A stretch of DNA of 64,000 bases from Lineus longissimus (Eukaryota > Nemertea > Pilidiophora > Heteronemertea > Lineidae): positions 9,980,001 through 10,044,000 of the forward strand of contig NC_088319.1 in assembly GCF_910592395.1 (NCBI RefSeq), given 5' to 3'. The translations under genes and the position numbers were made by a program. Of the stretch, positions 13,348 through 26,929 are shown one piece after another; positions within the stretch are counted from its first letter, which is position 1; each line of letters begins with the position of its first letter. The notes under the pieces are model-generated. The model made no database searches. It saw nothing but the letters and a program-made list of their open reading frames with translations, and was not told where the DNA came from.

Positions 13348-13573
13348 CAGGAAGTTCACAGTCAAATGGTTTTCCTCTAAATTTGCTAGGTCCAATTCTT
13401 CTAGGCCAAGGAAGGGGAATATGGGAAGGTTCGGGTGCATGACTAATGCATGGCCTATCCAATAAATGAGGGTATACTAAGAATTGGGTAAAGTAAGTCA
13501 GAACCATTCCCCTTTGTGGGCCTAGAATTGGACTGGAAAATTCAGAGGAAAACCATTAACTGTGAACTTCCTG
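13348..13573. mobile_element. TA-flanked foldback MITE, 226 bp
   Basis: TA-CAGGAAGTTCACAGT...ACTGTGAACTTCCTG-TA, arms of about 80 bp with few mismatches. TA duplication plus a CAG start suggests a Tc1/mariner/pogo-type mover. Confidence 0.75.
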
Positions 13574-16500
13574 TATTTACTTGGCAAGTACAACATGGAT
13601 GTCTGGTTTATAGCCTAAGGAGAACTACATTGTCGTCAGTATCCGGTTCCAACATTTCTATCAGTCACCCTAACAAAAAACAAAGCAACTTTTAAAATTA
13701 TTTTGAAATATTTTTATTTTCTTCAAAATGTACAACTGTACAAAATTTGGTTTCTAATTCACCATATTCTGAAGTGTGCCAAGAATTTCATTTTTAAAAA
13801 GTTTCTGGAGTCGAAACAACACTCAAGGTTGGATGCCTCGTTGCACTTTTTTAATTGAGTCACAAACAAAATTTTCCTCACCATCGGCCTACTCTCAAAA
13901 CCCACAATACCTTGATTTCAGACAGGGTTATCTTTGTTACATGAAGAATCTCAACAGGTTTCCATTTGACACTTTTCAAGTGTGCATTCCTTTCATTACA
14001 AAATGTTAACCAATTTTGGCCAAGTCACCCCCCCCCCCCGGTTCCAAAATCGCACTGTACACTATTTATGAGGCGGGTTATCCACTGACGCACTGTGGTG
14101 ATTTGACCAGCACGTCAAAGTGTGATCAGTCAAGACTTTTGGTCACAATCGGGCTATCTTAGCTACGCTTTACAGCTGGACAGCCAAGCTCTTATATTTA
14201 GGGATCTTTTACCATTAACCAAGCTCACCATCAAGGGTTACATGTACTTGAAATAGACAACTGAACAACTGCCATAATGCCGACGGTTAGCACAAACACA
14301 AATCAGACAGTGAATTCCCCGCTAAACTAATAATCATAGTGCTTCTTGAATTAAAGTATTGAATTGTGCAAGCAAAAGTTCGGCCTCCCCAGTGAAACAT
14401 TCGACTCTGCATTGGTGACATGCAGCTGGCATTACATGGACTTCACTCGGCTCTTGTTCCAGGAGGGAGTAGTGTAGAAAAAATATAACCCAACAAAATC
14501 GTCCTGGTTTGAATGGTGTAGAAAAAAATGTCACTTAAAAATTGTCATGTATCTGGACTATTTGGACTGTACTGTCTTTTTTAAACTGGCCTTCTATTCT
14601 AGATGTACCACCATACTGAAAACATGAAAATTGCCCTTTTCTCAGTCTTCCCCTAATTTCATGTACCTCTCTATCTCTTTTTTAGAGTACTACCCCATTT
14701 TCCTTCAACCAGATTTGGCCTCGAAGACAGGAGGCTACTATCATTATATACATGCGTAGCTCTAAGAACCCCCCTCCACCCAAGAGCCAGGATGTATCTT
14801 GAGTTAGTCATGGTACAGAAATGGAGACCATTAGACTGGTGATACCAACTTGCCCTTCTATCTATTTTACAGTTTTCATATTTTCAGCACATCTCTGGTA
14901 TTTTGTTATTTTTGGCACATACTGTGTGGTGTCGAACCTTCAAATATTTACAAAACTAATATGTACAAAGCGTATTTACATTTCAACTTTACAGAAGGAA
15001 GCACCATATTCAACATTTCAGCCAAATGCAAACCGCAAACTTTGGTATTCAGTTTGGCATGAAATTCCACAATTTATAAACAACTGGACACAATTCTACA
15101 ATGTAATACAACTGGAAGCGACTTTTCCACCTTCGACCATAAATTTGTACAAAATGTTCTGGAAAATATCACCCCCAAAATATGTCAACACAAATTTTAC
15201 AGCTCAACAGAAATAGAACTGGTACAAAAAATATCTTCTCCAAATCAATAATCAAAAGGTATTTTGAGCCCCACTTGACAGTGTTACAAGGTTGACACAA
15301 AAGAACCTATCAGTTTTTTTTAAAACATTCCTCGAAATATGGTTTCTATGTTCATTATCATATCAATCTTGACCCCCCCCCCCAAAAAAAATTTGACATC
15401 GCCATTTGATAATAACTCTCTTGTTAGTGGTTGTGCAAATGCATAAGAGTCAGAAGACTGTTTCAAGTGGGTGATACAGACATGACAGCCTACAAGTTCA
15501 AAACATTCCTCAATGCTTAAAAAAGATGACAAGAAAACTAAAATAGTGTTTACCATTGATTCAGTTCTGTGATGACAATATTCCACTGACCAGATTAGAT
15601 AGTTGTTATTCTTGTTTTTTCTGCTATTAAACAACTGATTTTTACTCTACTCCAAACTCTTGTTACATGCCATTGGCATTGAAAAATGAAATAGCACGCA
15701 CATGTAGTTCCAGGACACTTCATTGTTATTGTCTAGGCCATGCACTATGGCAGGATGGCTTTGCACTGTGCCCCGTGAAAAAAATCAATACCCGATAGTC
15801 AAGTGACCTTGACCTTGAGGAAGTTAACTTGTTTACCATTAAAACAAGGCACGTGAGCAGTGACTGTCAAGGCAGTTGACTGTAATCTGAATGTACAGTG
15901 GGAACAGATCAAACAATCATGTGACTAGCGGATGGATGTACCTGTTTGAGGGACGTTATATCAACTTACTTGCTGCGATACACATTATTCTAAATGTGCC
16001 ACGTTTGTCCAAATGACAGTAATGATAATTTGAAAATTCTGGTGACCTATTAACCGTCACAGGAATAGATTGAGCTTATGATATGGGGATATTATTATTT
16101 CGCAGTCTCAAATTTCACATGCATCACTATTAAAGTGTGTTGATGAATACTATTGCAGTTGTTCAGGCAAACAGCAGAGGTACGACAGTGTATCATGTAA
16201 TCACCTGTGACATCTTCTATTTACCAGATAACTGTCAATGCGACTAGCTAGTGAAATAAGTAATGCATGACGATATCACGCACAAATTAGAATAACTCTG
16301 TCTTCAATAGTACACCATGATTATACAGCGCATAAGCACAAACAATGAAATAGATTCTCCACTTTAACACACCTGCTGGTCACGAATGGATAATTGCCAA
16401 ACTGTCCTGCACTTTGAACCAAAGGTTCATTCATCTTTAGACAGCATGTGGATTATGAACAATGACATAAAAGTATGTACAGCCTTTGAACAAGTCTGTG

Positions 16501-17184
16501 ATGTAATGACCCAATTGTCCTGTACTTCGACCTTGGTACCACACACACACACACACGTCTTGACATAATCTCTATACAGCATGACATTGCATGATGCATT
16601 TGGATGAAATCAGCTGTAGGCCTAATTCCAAATATTGTAATTCTAACCACACTTGACTGGTCTTTCACCCTATTATTTACAATTACAACACAAAAATAGC
16701 TGCCAGAAAAAAAGAGCAAATTATGGTCTTAAATTAAAAGAACAGAAGTCATGAGAGGAAACGGACTCCTAAACTACGGAACCTGCACTGTAAGTCATCA
16801 CGTGTGGTTCTGTGACACCCAGGCTTCGTGAAATTAGTCCACTCAGTTTCTAACACAGCACATCACCATCCCGATAAGTAATAAATCCCATCGTGTGTGG
16901 AGTATGTATGGTTAACCCTACTCCATCGTTTGATGTCCATCGCATGCAGGCGAACGGCCGCAACACAACGAAACACCACAGGGACAATTCTAATCCAACA
17001 ATGATTGCGAATAGTGGCGGTCAAATGACCGTAAATGCTGCCAAACCTGAGCAAAGTTATCACCATTGGAAACGGTCCCTGAATTCAAGTGTTCCATGTC
17101 GAAAAGTACGAAATGCTATGGAACAGCCAGCAGGCTCATAAATATGGCTTAAGATTTTTTGACCTGTGACAAGTACACGTACGC

Positions 17185-20100
17185 TCAATAGTCATCGTCG
17201 TCATCATCATCATTAGAAGACGACTTTGAGAACAAGTACACAACTCCTTCATATGTGGACATCATCAATGCAGTGTTCGGTATTTGGCGTACCATCTGCG
17301 TGGCGAGGCCACGATAGAGTCCTCGGTACCCCTCCTCTAAAAAGACTGTTCGTAACGTTTGCATGAATCCTTTGTATTTACTGCCTTCCTCCCGTAAACG
17401 CGTTCGCACAACCTCTGCAAGTAGAAAAGGACAAACTTTTCAGTAAAATTTCAGATAGGTGTAATTTGATACAGTTTTTTAAAGACCTTCAGTCACAGGA
17501 CACTATTGTGGCGAGCCATCACAATCACATATTACCAATCAGGAAACTGGATGAAACAACAATGCTAAAACTGACATTGTTAGTGTACAAACAATTCTTC
17601 AAGAAATATTTTCAATAGCTCTTTTCAATCAAAATCATCTTAAAATAAATTTTTTTGTTCAACAAAGCCCAAGTGCATCGTAGTCAGTTGCCCAGGTTGT
17701 CAAAATTAACCTCTGGTGTCAGAGGGCATCAGATTTTGACCAGTACAGACAAAAGGCAAAAGGAAAACAGAATTTCTGATTTGGCAGAGCCTTAAATAGA
17801 AGGACACCCATTCTACATGATCTATAAGGACAACAATCAACAGTATCAACTCAAAAAGACAGTCCTATATAGTATCTTATCAGGAATGTGAAGCATGATC
17901 TTCTGTGTTCATGACATTCAACACTTTATGAATCAGTGCCATATCAAAGGCAGCCTGTATTGTCCCCAATCAGAATAGGATATGAACCCAATGACAGCCT
18001 GACCCAAAAGATATACTTTTTGTCAACACAAATGTATGCCAACTATTCCGTATTGCCAAGTCCACAGAAGCTTACATCCATAAACTGGTTTAAAAAGTTA
18101 GACCATGTTATATCAATTAATTCAATACAGGAAAGGCAGCCAACTTTTGAGAATATTTTCCATGTGAACTTGTGACCTCGAGTAAAGTTTGTATACAGCA
18201 TTGCATAATGATTTTAGACCTCATTTTATAACCAGTCAAGGTCAAGGAATTACACAATCAAACCTATTTTGAGAATATTATCATTTGTAAGGTAACTTTA
18301 TACAGGTGTGCAGTGTTTATGATATCTCGGAGTTTTTGTGCATTTTGAAAATAAGGAGAGCTACGAGATCTCTAGAATAAATTCCGAGGGATCAATTGTT
18401 AGCTGTTGTTCAAATTTCAACCAGGAAAGCCCGCAAAGTTGCAAGCAATGCACCAGGTTTTTCGGAGCACGCTTCCCAACTGCATTATTTCAATTTAAAT
18501 ACTCACCATGAGGATAAGCTATGACAGAAGCACACGTCTTCGAAATAGCACCCGCCATCATGAAACGGAAGAAGTCACCAGCACAGCGCTCGTCATCACT
18601 GCAGGAAGCTCCACGGAATTCTAACAGTTTGGCTTTTACAGCCTCGTATATCACAAAGTGGATTATAGTCTCCGATATCCCGAAATAGGACGCCGAGATG
18701 CCCTTATAGAACCCGCGTAATCCAGATTCTTGATAAATGTCTTTAATACACTCGGAAACTGATAAGCTCCCCTTGGCCCTGAAAAATACATACAGCATCA
18801 CATTAGTTCATGGGGCTGAATGAATAGGAAAACAAATGTTAGATACACACTGGACATGTAGGATATATATACTCTCAAAAGTTTTTTTTAAGATTTCAAA
18901 GTAAAGAGTTTTATCTAGAAGGATGGGAGTGGCCCCAATCTTTGCAATGTATGAATCAGAATCTATTGATTTTCGTTTGATAATTTTGGTAACCCGCCAA
19001 GAGAGGTGGATATCCCACAAACCAGGCCTGAATTGATTTTCACTACAGAAACCCAGACCTTGCTCCCAGGTCCTATTCACACACAATGATGATCACGTCG
19101 CATGAGAGTGTCACAGCTGTAGTTATAAGTATTTCAAACTTTCAATGGGAAAGCATAACATTTATATCTTCAAAGACTTGCATTATTCCAAAGTACTTGT
19201 GCAGCAGCACAAACCACATCATATACTTGGTTGGGTTGAAGATAAGATTGATAAGGCCGAGTCTCCCAGTGTTGTGTAAGAATTAGTTAACCAAACCCAA
19301 AGGCCTACTTTCTGAAGATGAAATCATACAATAAAACTCGGTATAATTCAATTTGTTTTTCAAGTCTATTTCCCACGAGTAACCTTAGTCTAATTCAAAT
19401 TTATATTTATGAAGTTTAGATCCTGTTGGCCAGGCAATGATGGTTGTTAGGTCGCATTGCAAGCACCAGCTCAGGTGGCGCCATTCTACTTTATGTATTT
19501 ATCCAATAAAAGTGATTTATGAGACATAATGAGGTCGCAGAATTTAGCCCAGACAGGGACAGAATTCGTCTGGCTGACTTGAATTCAGAGGAAACAACAG
19601 AAAGCACACAACAGGTGATGAAGCCAAAATGAATAAAAATAACAGCAAATCATTCACTATTTATTTTGACATGACTTCAACATCATTTTGTAAATCAAAG
19701 TTAGAACATTTAGAAAATTGTGTGTTTCCTATTGCATTCAACTTGGGCGATTGACCAGTGGACACGACCACTAAACTAAAATTGCCAAGCACGCGACAGG
19801 ATGCTGCTATTAATTTTACTAACCAATGCGGCGCCTGTATAATTCCTCGTGGGTGTATTACAGTATTTCCTTTTCTGGAAAAAAGGAAAGTCGAGTAAAG
19901 AAAACAAAAAAGGACCGTAGTTCTATACTAAGAAGCAATTAGATGCAGATTCCCAACTTGGAAGGAAATCTTCAACTCAGGAAAGTTTTACTGTTTTAGC
20001 AAATATTTTATGAAAATAGAATCTACCAGTGATAGGAAACACAGAATTTTCCCGTTTTGCAGCAGTGATTTGAACCCTGTACCCCCTTGTTCAAGCCTGG

Positions 20101-23100
20101 GGAGTTTCAAATTGTTCTATTGACCATTTCCTGGCGACAAGTTAAGAAACAATACATTAAGTGAACCCCTGGAGGACAGGGATGACATCATGGGTGATGA
20201 TGTATCAAATCCTGGACGAACAACATTATTTTAGGCGTTGATCGCCTGAATATGGGGGGTGTACAGGGTTCGCGTTGACTGCTGCAAAAGTTGCTCTGCA
20301 AAGCATGACAAATTTGCGCCAAAGAAGGACCTCGCAAAAAAAGAGCAGCAGTGGAGATTCAATAGTGAATACAACTTCTGCCAACACCAACTTGGACTCT
20401 TCGAGGTTGAAACTTCAATTACTGCCAAGAATCTTTTTGTGAAGTCCCTTATTGGCAAAAATAAGCTGACAAGCAACAAGCAAATGCCTGAATGGGACAT
20501 GCAGAACTTCCCAAATGAGGAGTTACAACATTCTTAATACATATGTACACTCCCCAGCAGTGATAGCTTCACGTCTGCAAACAGATTTCAATGCATTGCC
20601 AATGAAACACTGCTTCAAGAGCACAACTGGGATATTCGGCAACTAGCAAGTACAGTGTCATGTGATAACTGGTGATTTTTACATCTTGTGAAGCAGTGGT
20701 CGCACAGACACAGATTTGCAGAGCCCGATATAAACACTGTCACTGCCAGAGGTGCGTCTGAACAAAACCAGCAGACTCCAGGCTCTGCCAACTACTTACT
20801 TTTGATCAAGTTGTAACCTTGTCTTGATAAACCAGATTGGATTTGTCGTCGTACACGCACTGAAACCTGGCACCAGAAGAGAAATTATTTAGAAACAATC
20901 TTTCTCAAAGGAAGTAAACAGTGCAAGCTTAAATCTTATGCCACCATTATACAAACAAGACCAAGAAGTCCTCATTTGGTAAGTACTTTAGGAAACTTGA
21001 TGTCTGAACAACCTAGTTTCTTCAGATGTGAACAGAATTGAATTGGTCAGTAGCCCACGATGAGTATTGAGTGGACAACAAGTATTGAGTGGACAGATGA
21101 ATTTATCTGTTTCGAGACATCCGAACGCATGGCACAATCTCTTTAACTGGATAACCTTGCGGTAGTTTGTTACCACCCTGCCCAGTGATCTTTCCCACGG
21201 AAACTGCATGCAATAAGATTATTGGGAACTCTGCAAGTTTTAAGGTCAGACTATTCAATACTTACCAGCAAAACATGCTGCACAGATATGCACAAGTGGA
21301 CTTTCTGGTGTCAGGACAGTCAAACGATTACAAAATGACTTAGCTTTGGCATATGAATAGAAATAAATTGCCCTGAAAAAAAAAGTAATAAATTATTAAA
21401 TTTGAGTACAACAAGTTATACCATGTACTATCAATAAATCATACACCATGTGTCGAGTTATACTCAACTCATTCATAACATTTTTTAAACAATTTATATT
21501 CGGTCGGACTTGAGAGGGAGTGCTATCAAAGTCAATCAAAGTCAAAAAAAAATTCCACTGCATTTAAACTTATTGGATACAAGGTGCTTGTTGTGCTCAC
21601 AGACAAAGGCACTTTCAGTTTCAGTTTTCATATAGCCTGGGAAGTTGTGGAAAAAGTCCACCTCTCTTCTTCAAATGACAAGGGAAAAGTGTTCATTTTC
21701 TTTACTTACCGAGACGGAGCGACCCCTATTAAGTTAGGACCAAGACCCTTCCACAACGCACTCATGCCTTCATTTTGGATAATATGTCTGGAAAAGAGAA
21801 AATAAGTCAGTCGAGCCTCATTGCAGATTCACACACTAAGTTGCCAGAGCATTGTGAAGGCTTTTCAGGTAACTTGTCTATTGTAACTGACAGGAAACAG
21901 ACTATGAGCTTTGCTTCAGGTTCACCTGAACAGCAATGTTCTTCAAAGCAGAGTGCGCGCGGCACGCAATGTTCAGAAAGTTACCGAATCGGACAGTGGG
22001 AAGTCAATATAGAGGTAACCTGCTGTCAAACTCAAACTTCTTATTCTTATTTATGCAATAGCTCATGAGCTCGGCAAGGTGGTACATATGTAGGAAGACC
22101 AATGGCGCAATGGAGTTAGTATTTCCATCCACAGCAGAGCACAGTTTTCTTTCCAGTTGTTGCAAACGGGATGATTGAAATAATTACCAATATAAAGTCA
22201 GACCGTAAAGCAATACCTCCTTAAGTGACACTTACTTAAAACACTGAACTAATCCAGTTGTAGGTCTATTCCTCGTACTACAAGTGTTTGTTGGAACCCA
22301 CGTCTGGGCAGGTCCTGAACACGTGCTCAGATTAACCACATGATGACTTGGAACATTAGCAACCGATGGCACATAAACTTGTTGCGTGAACTTCGTTGCA
22401 AATGATGACTGGAGACGTGTCTTCACCACCTCTAATGGACAGGTCACTATTGCACCAACAGTACCGCCAGCACTGCGAAGAGAAGAAGGGGTAGGATTAG
22501 TATATCACTAACTCATTCATTGTGAATAGCTCAACAATATTCAATAACCTTGACAAAATATAACCTTGTCTATAAGTTAAACCCCAAGTTTGGCTTTAAT
22601 AGCACTCGCCAAAAAAAGCATGATACCGCAATGGATTGGAATACTGCCAGGCATATGCCTGGGACTTCTTGACTGAGCCCTGAATTCCACATCATCATAC
22701 CTTGCGCACAAAATCCATTACTGGGGTTTTCATTTGGCCCCCAATCTACTTTCACTTAATACCTCAGCTAGAATTCTTAGGGTTTTAAGTCACAGTATAG
22801 GATTTATTTGGTAATAGCACCATCGTCCAGTGCCTTTTAAGCAACACTAACAGTTCATAACTTGCCCCATAATTCCACCAAACCCCGGCCTATTTTGGTC
22901 CTTATTTTTCTCTTTGAGCAAAATTCACTAAGTTCCATTTATTGTCCAAACACGGACAATAATAGGATAGGTTAAAACGTGCAAGAGAAACTGTGTGATG
23001 ATCAATTCTTGAAACAAAAATCGCAACAGGACAATTTGGGACCTTAGAACTACAATAGGGAGGTTGAGACAAGCGACTTCACATCCTTATATGATTAAAA

Positions 23101-25197
23101 CTCAGAAGAAGGACAAATTTTGTGTACATTACGATCCATGTATTTTAACTATAAGGATCTATCTCAACCTCTCAAGTGTAGTTTGCACTTTAACTTATGA
23201 ACTAGAGTGACACACTTTGTCTTTGTCTCTCTACTGGTCTATTCTATCGATCACCCATGACTAGGTCTGGCCATGGAAGCACATGTCATCAATGACTTTG
23301 TCAAATGCTGAATAATCTATATCCGCCATCCGGCAAGAGCATGAACTGCACACATGATAGAAACATGCCAGGGCAATCCACTTTCATGACTCGAATTTGA
23401 TTTTGAAAGATCAATTACATCAGGATCAACATCAATCTGAGAACAAAAACATCTCAGATCTGTTGTTCAGTCATGTAGGTTTGTACCGTTTGTATGTTCA
23501 CAGGCCACTGTCAACTCAGGGCCGAGGTTCAAGAAGGGTTTTTAATAGAAACAGCAAAAATGTCTAAATTGAGGGGCTGAAAGGCAGATCAGATGGAGAA
23601 GGAATCAACAGAGGTCCCACCCCATCAGGGAGTGAATACAAGTTTTTCCTCTTTTTTCAAAACAACAACCTTACCAGGTCTGAACGATGACAATACTTCG
23701 GAACCTTTTGGCAGCAATGACCATATTTTTGCAATTTGTCATGGTTTCTATAACTGTGCAGTGCTGCATCTCTTCTTAAAAGATAGATCACATGGGCAAG
23801 GCACACGATCCCAGTGTTCTCCACAGGGTTTTCTCAAGGTAGGGTGATACCCTTGATTTTATTGACGTTTTACCAGTGTGCAACACAAGGTAGGGTGGCC
23901 CTATAGGAACCCTCTACAAAATTCTAGAGCAAGGTAGGGTGGGCAACCCTGAAAAATAGCCTTGTGTGGAGAACACTGGATCCCCTTGAAAACTGTGAAC
24001 TGTCACTGCACAACTTTTCATCATGAATGAACGACTATGTCATCTTCCAAATATAGCCATGAGCAGGATGTAAATCAACGTTCAAAATCAGGCGGATAAC
24101 AATGTGTGACAGTCAGTGAACTGATGATGATGATGATGATGAATCATTGATTGAAAGATTCATGGATGAGATTGAGAATGCACACCAGGCTAACTAGTAA
24201 ATTGACAATTTCAAAACATCCCTGACAAAGCTTCAAGGTGGGGGTCTGGTTAGGCATTAAGTTAGTGGCCTACCTCCATGGGTTAAGCTAAGTTCTAGTC
24301 ATATAGAATAAGAACAGAACCTTTTGGCAGTGCATGACGCGAGGTGACCTTTTTTTCATTTTGGGAATTTGTGGACTGTCGCTGTCGTCAGGGATTCTGC
24401 AATTTTGAGCCAGCCCATGCAGGGCCCAAGGACAAGGAAAGGATTCAATTTTTCAAATGTCCATCACATTTCATAATAACATTCGATTCATGAGACGAAT
24501 AGGCCTAGGCGATAGGCTATGTCTAGGCCTGCGCCTACACCAGCTACAGAAAGGTTGGGCGATATTGTATCGCAACTTCAGAGTTGTATCGGCTGCCATT
24601 ACGTCATGACGTTAATTCCCTCAAAAAGTGGTGACATAGCACACCATTTTTTCACGACGTGGCGGTATAATATCGCACAATGTCAGAAGAATAGAATATA
24701 GGCCTAGGCCAAAACCACAGCACAGCCACAGGAAGAAAATACGCCTCGGCTATGACCAGTATACTATTAGGCTAATGATGAGGATTTGACTTTTGAGGGC
24801 CAAGGCAACTCTCTCCAAATTTGAATCAACTGAGTAAATCACAAAACACATGTCCAGTCCACACACATCCACACGATACGGATACTCTTACAGTACACCG
24901 GTAGGGTGAGAATGAGATGAAGACATGAGGCCTACCAGATTACATTATCATGATTATACAGACAGAATAGGATCAGGCGAAAAGGGTCCAGCGCTTGCCT
25001 TAGCCTAGGTAGATCACGTGGGTGGGTCGGGCATGTCGGGGGGCGGCTGGACCAAAACAAAACAAACACATCATCAAATCAAATCAAACACCGATTCTGC
25101 AGCAAAGCGCCGTTGTTAGCACTAAAATTTAGCTCAGTAGAATCTTAATGACTTTAACTCACCCGCCAGCAAGTAGGTGCACAACAGTAGCGTCCAT
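17185..25197 (-). CDS. SLC25A36: Mitochondrial pyrimidine nucleotide carrier (SLC25A33/SLC25A36-like), complete, 7 coding exons
   Basis: Coding exons on the minus strand, in order: 25197-25163, 22472-22236, 21787-21710, 21372-21266, 20866-20800, 18778-18507, 17414-17185 (TGA). They total 1026 bp, giving 341 residues; human relatives have 311-321. All introns are GT-AG. The three carrier repeats are visible. Repeat 1 starts [12 protein letters not shown] and carries PLEVVKTR. Repeat 2 carries NPIWFIKTR, where the Trp in place of the acidic residue is typical of this subfamily. Repeat 3 carries [13 protein letters not shown] and [10 protein letters not shown]. The family exchanges pyrimidine (deoxy)nucleotides across the mitochondrial inner membrane and supports mtDNA and RNA synthesis. 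The segment after repeat 1 (about residues 35-85) is longer than in human and Ser/Thr/Pro rich. The protein ends in an unusual acidic tail of seven Asp and a Tyr. Inverted CCAAT boxes lie upstream near 25312-25352. SLC25A33 versus A36 is not resolved. Confidence 0.96.
23812..23978. mobile_element. hAT-like MITE, 167 bp, in carrier intron 1
   Basis: The ends CAGTGTTCTCCACA and TGTGGAGAACACTG are inverted. Three inner copies of AAGGTAGGGTG lie between them. GATCC(C) occurs on both flanks but a clean 8-bp duplication is not seen. Confidence 0.6.
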
Positions 25198-25299
25198 AGC
25201 AATCGAAAATTAAACAACTTTTGCATGAATTTTCTTACTGAAGACACAGAGTTATTCTAAATTACATATCTGAAAATAGGTGGTTTTCCACCTCAACGA

Positions 25300-25360
25300 G
25301 TCACATGGCCAATTCTGGCCCTCTGATTGGACACACCTCCAACCACGAGCCAATCATAGC
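25300..25360 (-). promoter_or_regulatory. CCAAT-box cluster upstream of the SLC25A carrier
   Basis: GGCCAATTC, TGATTGGAC and GCCAATCAT lie within 50 bp, 110-155 bp upstream of the start codon. Such clustered NF-Y-type boxes are common in promoters of mitochondrial genes. Confidence 0.45.
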
Positions 25361-25576
25361 GCTGCATGCACAAGCTCTACACATGAGAGTAAAATTTTCT
25401 GATCATGCCGCAGACATGTGGACATGAATGAATCTAGGCCACTGCCAGGAAATATAGGGGTCAGAGGTTAAAACATTTCCAAATAAGCGATTGATTTTTC
25501 ACAAAATCACGTCGAGCTGTCTATAGTGTGTAATAATAAAAAATTATGTAGTAGCCTTTCAAACATAATTTTTCAT

Positions 25577-25998
25577 ATCTGAATGTTTTTTGAAAACACA
25601 CTTGCCCAGTTTTCCCGATAGAGGCGCCACTGTCTAAGCGCGAAAAACAAGACTAGTCCAACAGTCGTTGTATTATCCGTGAGTTATAATATGTGGAAGG
25701 CTCAGGCCTTGATAGGGAGCTCTTCGTTAATAGGGCTGGTAAGCGAGAAGACTCGGTAGGGGGGGGGGGGGGGGGTTATATAGTTAGGATGATGCCATCA
25801 TGGCAGTTTACCGAAGAAGCAGTTGGCTAGCACACAATGTCAATGATTGATGGCGAGTAGTTGGTGGGTGGGAGAGGGGGGATATTATCTGAATGTTTTT
25901 TGAAAACACACTTGCCCAGTTTTCCCGATAGAGGCGCCACTGTCTAAGCGCGAAAAACAAGACTAGTCCAACAGTCGTTGTATTATCCGTGAGTTATA
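25577..25998. repeat. 112-bp direct duplication (25577-25688 and 25887-25998)
   Basis: Two identical blocks beginning ATCTGAATGTTTTTTG and ending TCCGTGAGTTATA, 310 bp apart. Between them lie a run of 17 G (25759-25775) and unrelated sequence. The block lies about 400-800 bp upstream of the carrier's start codon. Confidence 0.9.
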
Positions 25999-26227
25999 TG
26001 AAACAAATATTCAGATAAAAAAGATGTATTTTGGCATAAATAATCAATACAATACATGCAAGATATAAATAAGTATACATTAAAAAAGTATTGCTCTCTT
26101 GGACAGCGAACATAATGAAATCCTTACATACAACGGGGATAAAAGTTGAATATATTTTGTGAATTGTATTCTTTATGCCAAAATTCATCTTTTTTATTTA
26201 AATTTTTTTTCAATATAACTCACGGAT
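25984..26227. mobile_element. Foldback MITE, about 244 bp, at the end of the second 112-bp block
   Basis: TATCCGTGAGTTATAT at the left and ATATAACTCACGGATA at the right are inverted. The match continues loosely to AAAAAAGATGTATTTTGGCA in both arms. AT-rich interior, no gene. Confidence 0.6.
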
Positions 26228-26929
26228 ACTGCTCGGTGCATACTGGACCAATACTTCGTCCCCAAAAGGGACGAAGTGCGAGGTGCCTATTGGGGGCGAG
26301 AATCTGCCTATAGTTGTTCAATATGGGTTCACTTCAAGCGACATCTGAGCTTGGAGCCACCAGACTAAGATTTGAGTAAGGAAAATCGGCCGCAATGACC
26401 CTGCATTATTGATCGAATTTAGAAAAGTATTCTCCTGGCTATCACAGGGTGGTTCTTTCAGGCACTGTTTACGTATCACATTAAATCCGTCCAAATTGTT
26501 CTAAAAATGCGTCGCAAGTGTGTAGGGTGGCAGTTGTAGATAGATAGATATTTATTAACCCCCAAATTTTGGGGAAGTTTAAAGATTCAGTAGGCCTACA
26601 AGACAGTTTAGATACATAAAATAGACCAGTCATGTAACATATTAGTAAAAACAATCAAGAAATTAACTCTCAGCAGCAGGAGCAAGCTGTGCGGTGGAGT
26701 CCAGGGGGGCAGGTCGGGGGGGGGGGATGGGGCTGCGGGGGTGCATCTTTGAAAAGTTGCCTTATCTAAAAACGGTATGTTTTGCTGTCCTGTTCCTGGA
26801 AACACACTAACAATGATGCCCCATCGGCCTATTTTGCGGAAAAATCTAGTTCCAAAATTAACCGTAACCCGCTGCCTTGCTTAAATAATGACGTTAGCAT
26901 GGTGCTTCTGTACGCCTGTTTGACGCTCT

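Larger units (their letters stand above)
5111..17184. other. Swiprosin 3' UTR, convergent intergenic region and carrier 3' UTR
   Basis: No credible coding exon. Apart from the listed TTAA MITE, minisatellite, hairpin MITE, pogo MITE and TA MITE, the sequence is AT-rich and unstructured. The longest open frame (14821-15216) has no homologous look, repeats or domain and is probably chance, perhaps within the carrier's 3' UTR. Confidence 0.6.

Noticed and set aside
14821-15216. 131-residue open frame
   Set aside because: No recognisable motif, low-complexity AT-rich codons, no splice context; likely chance in a 3' UTR or intergenic region.
20259-20537. 92-residue Lys-rich open frame
   Set aside because: Antisense to the carrier intron, no domain, not supported by splice sites.
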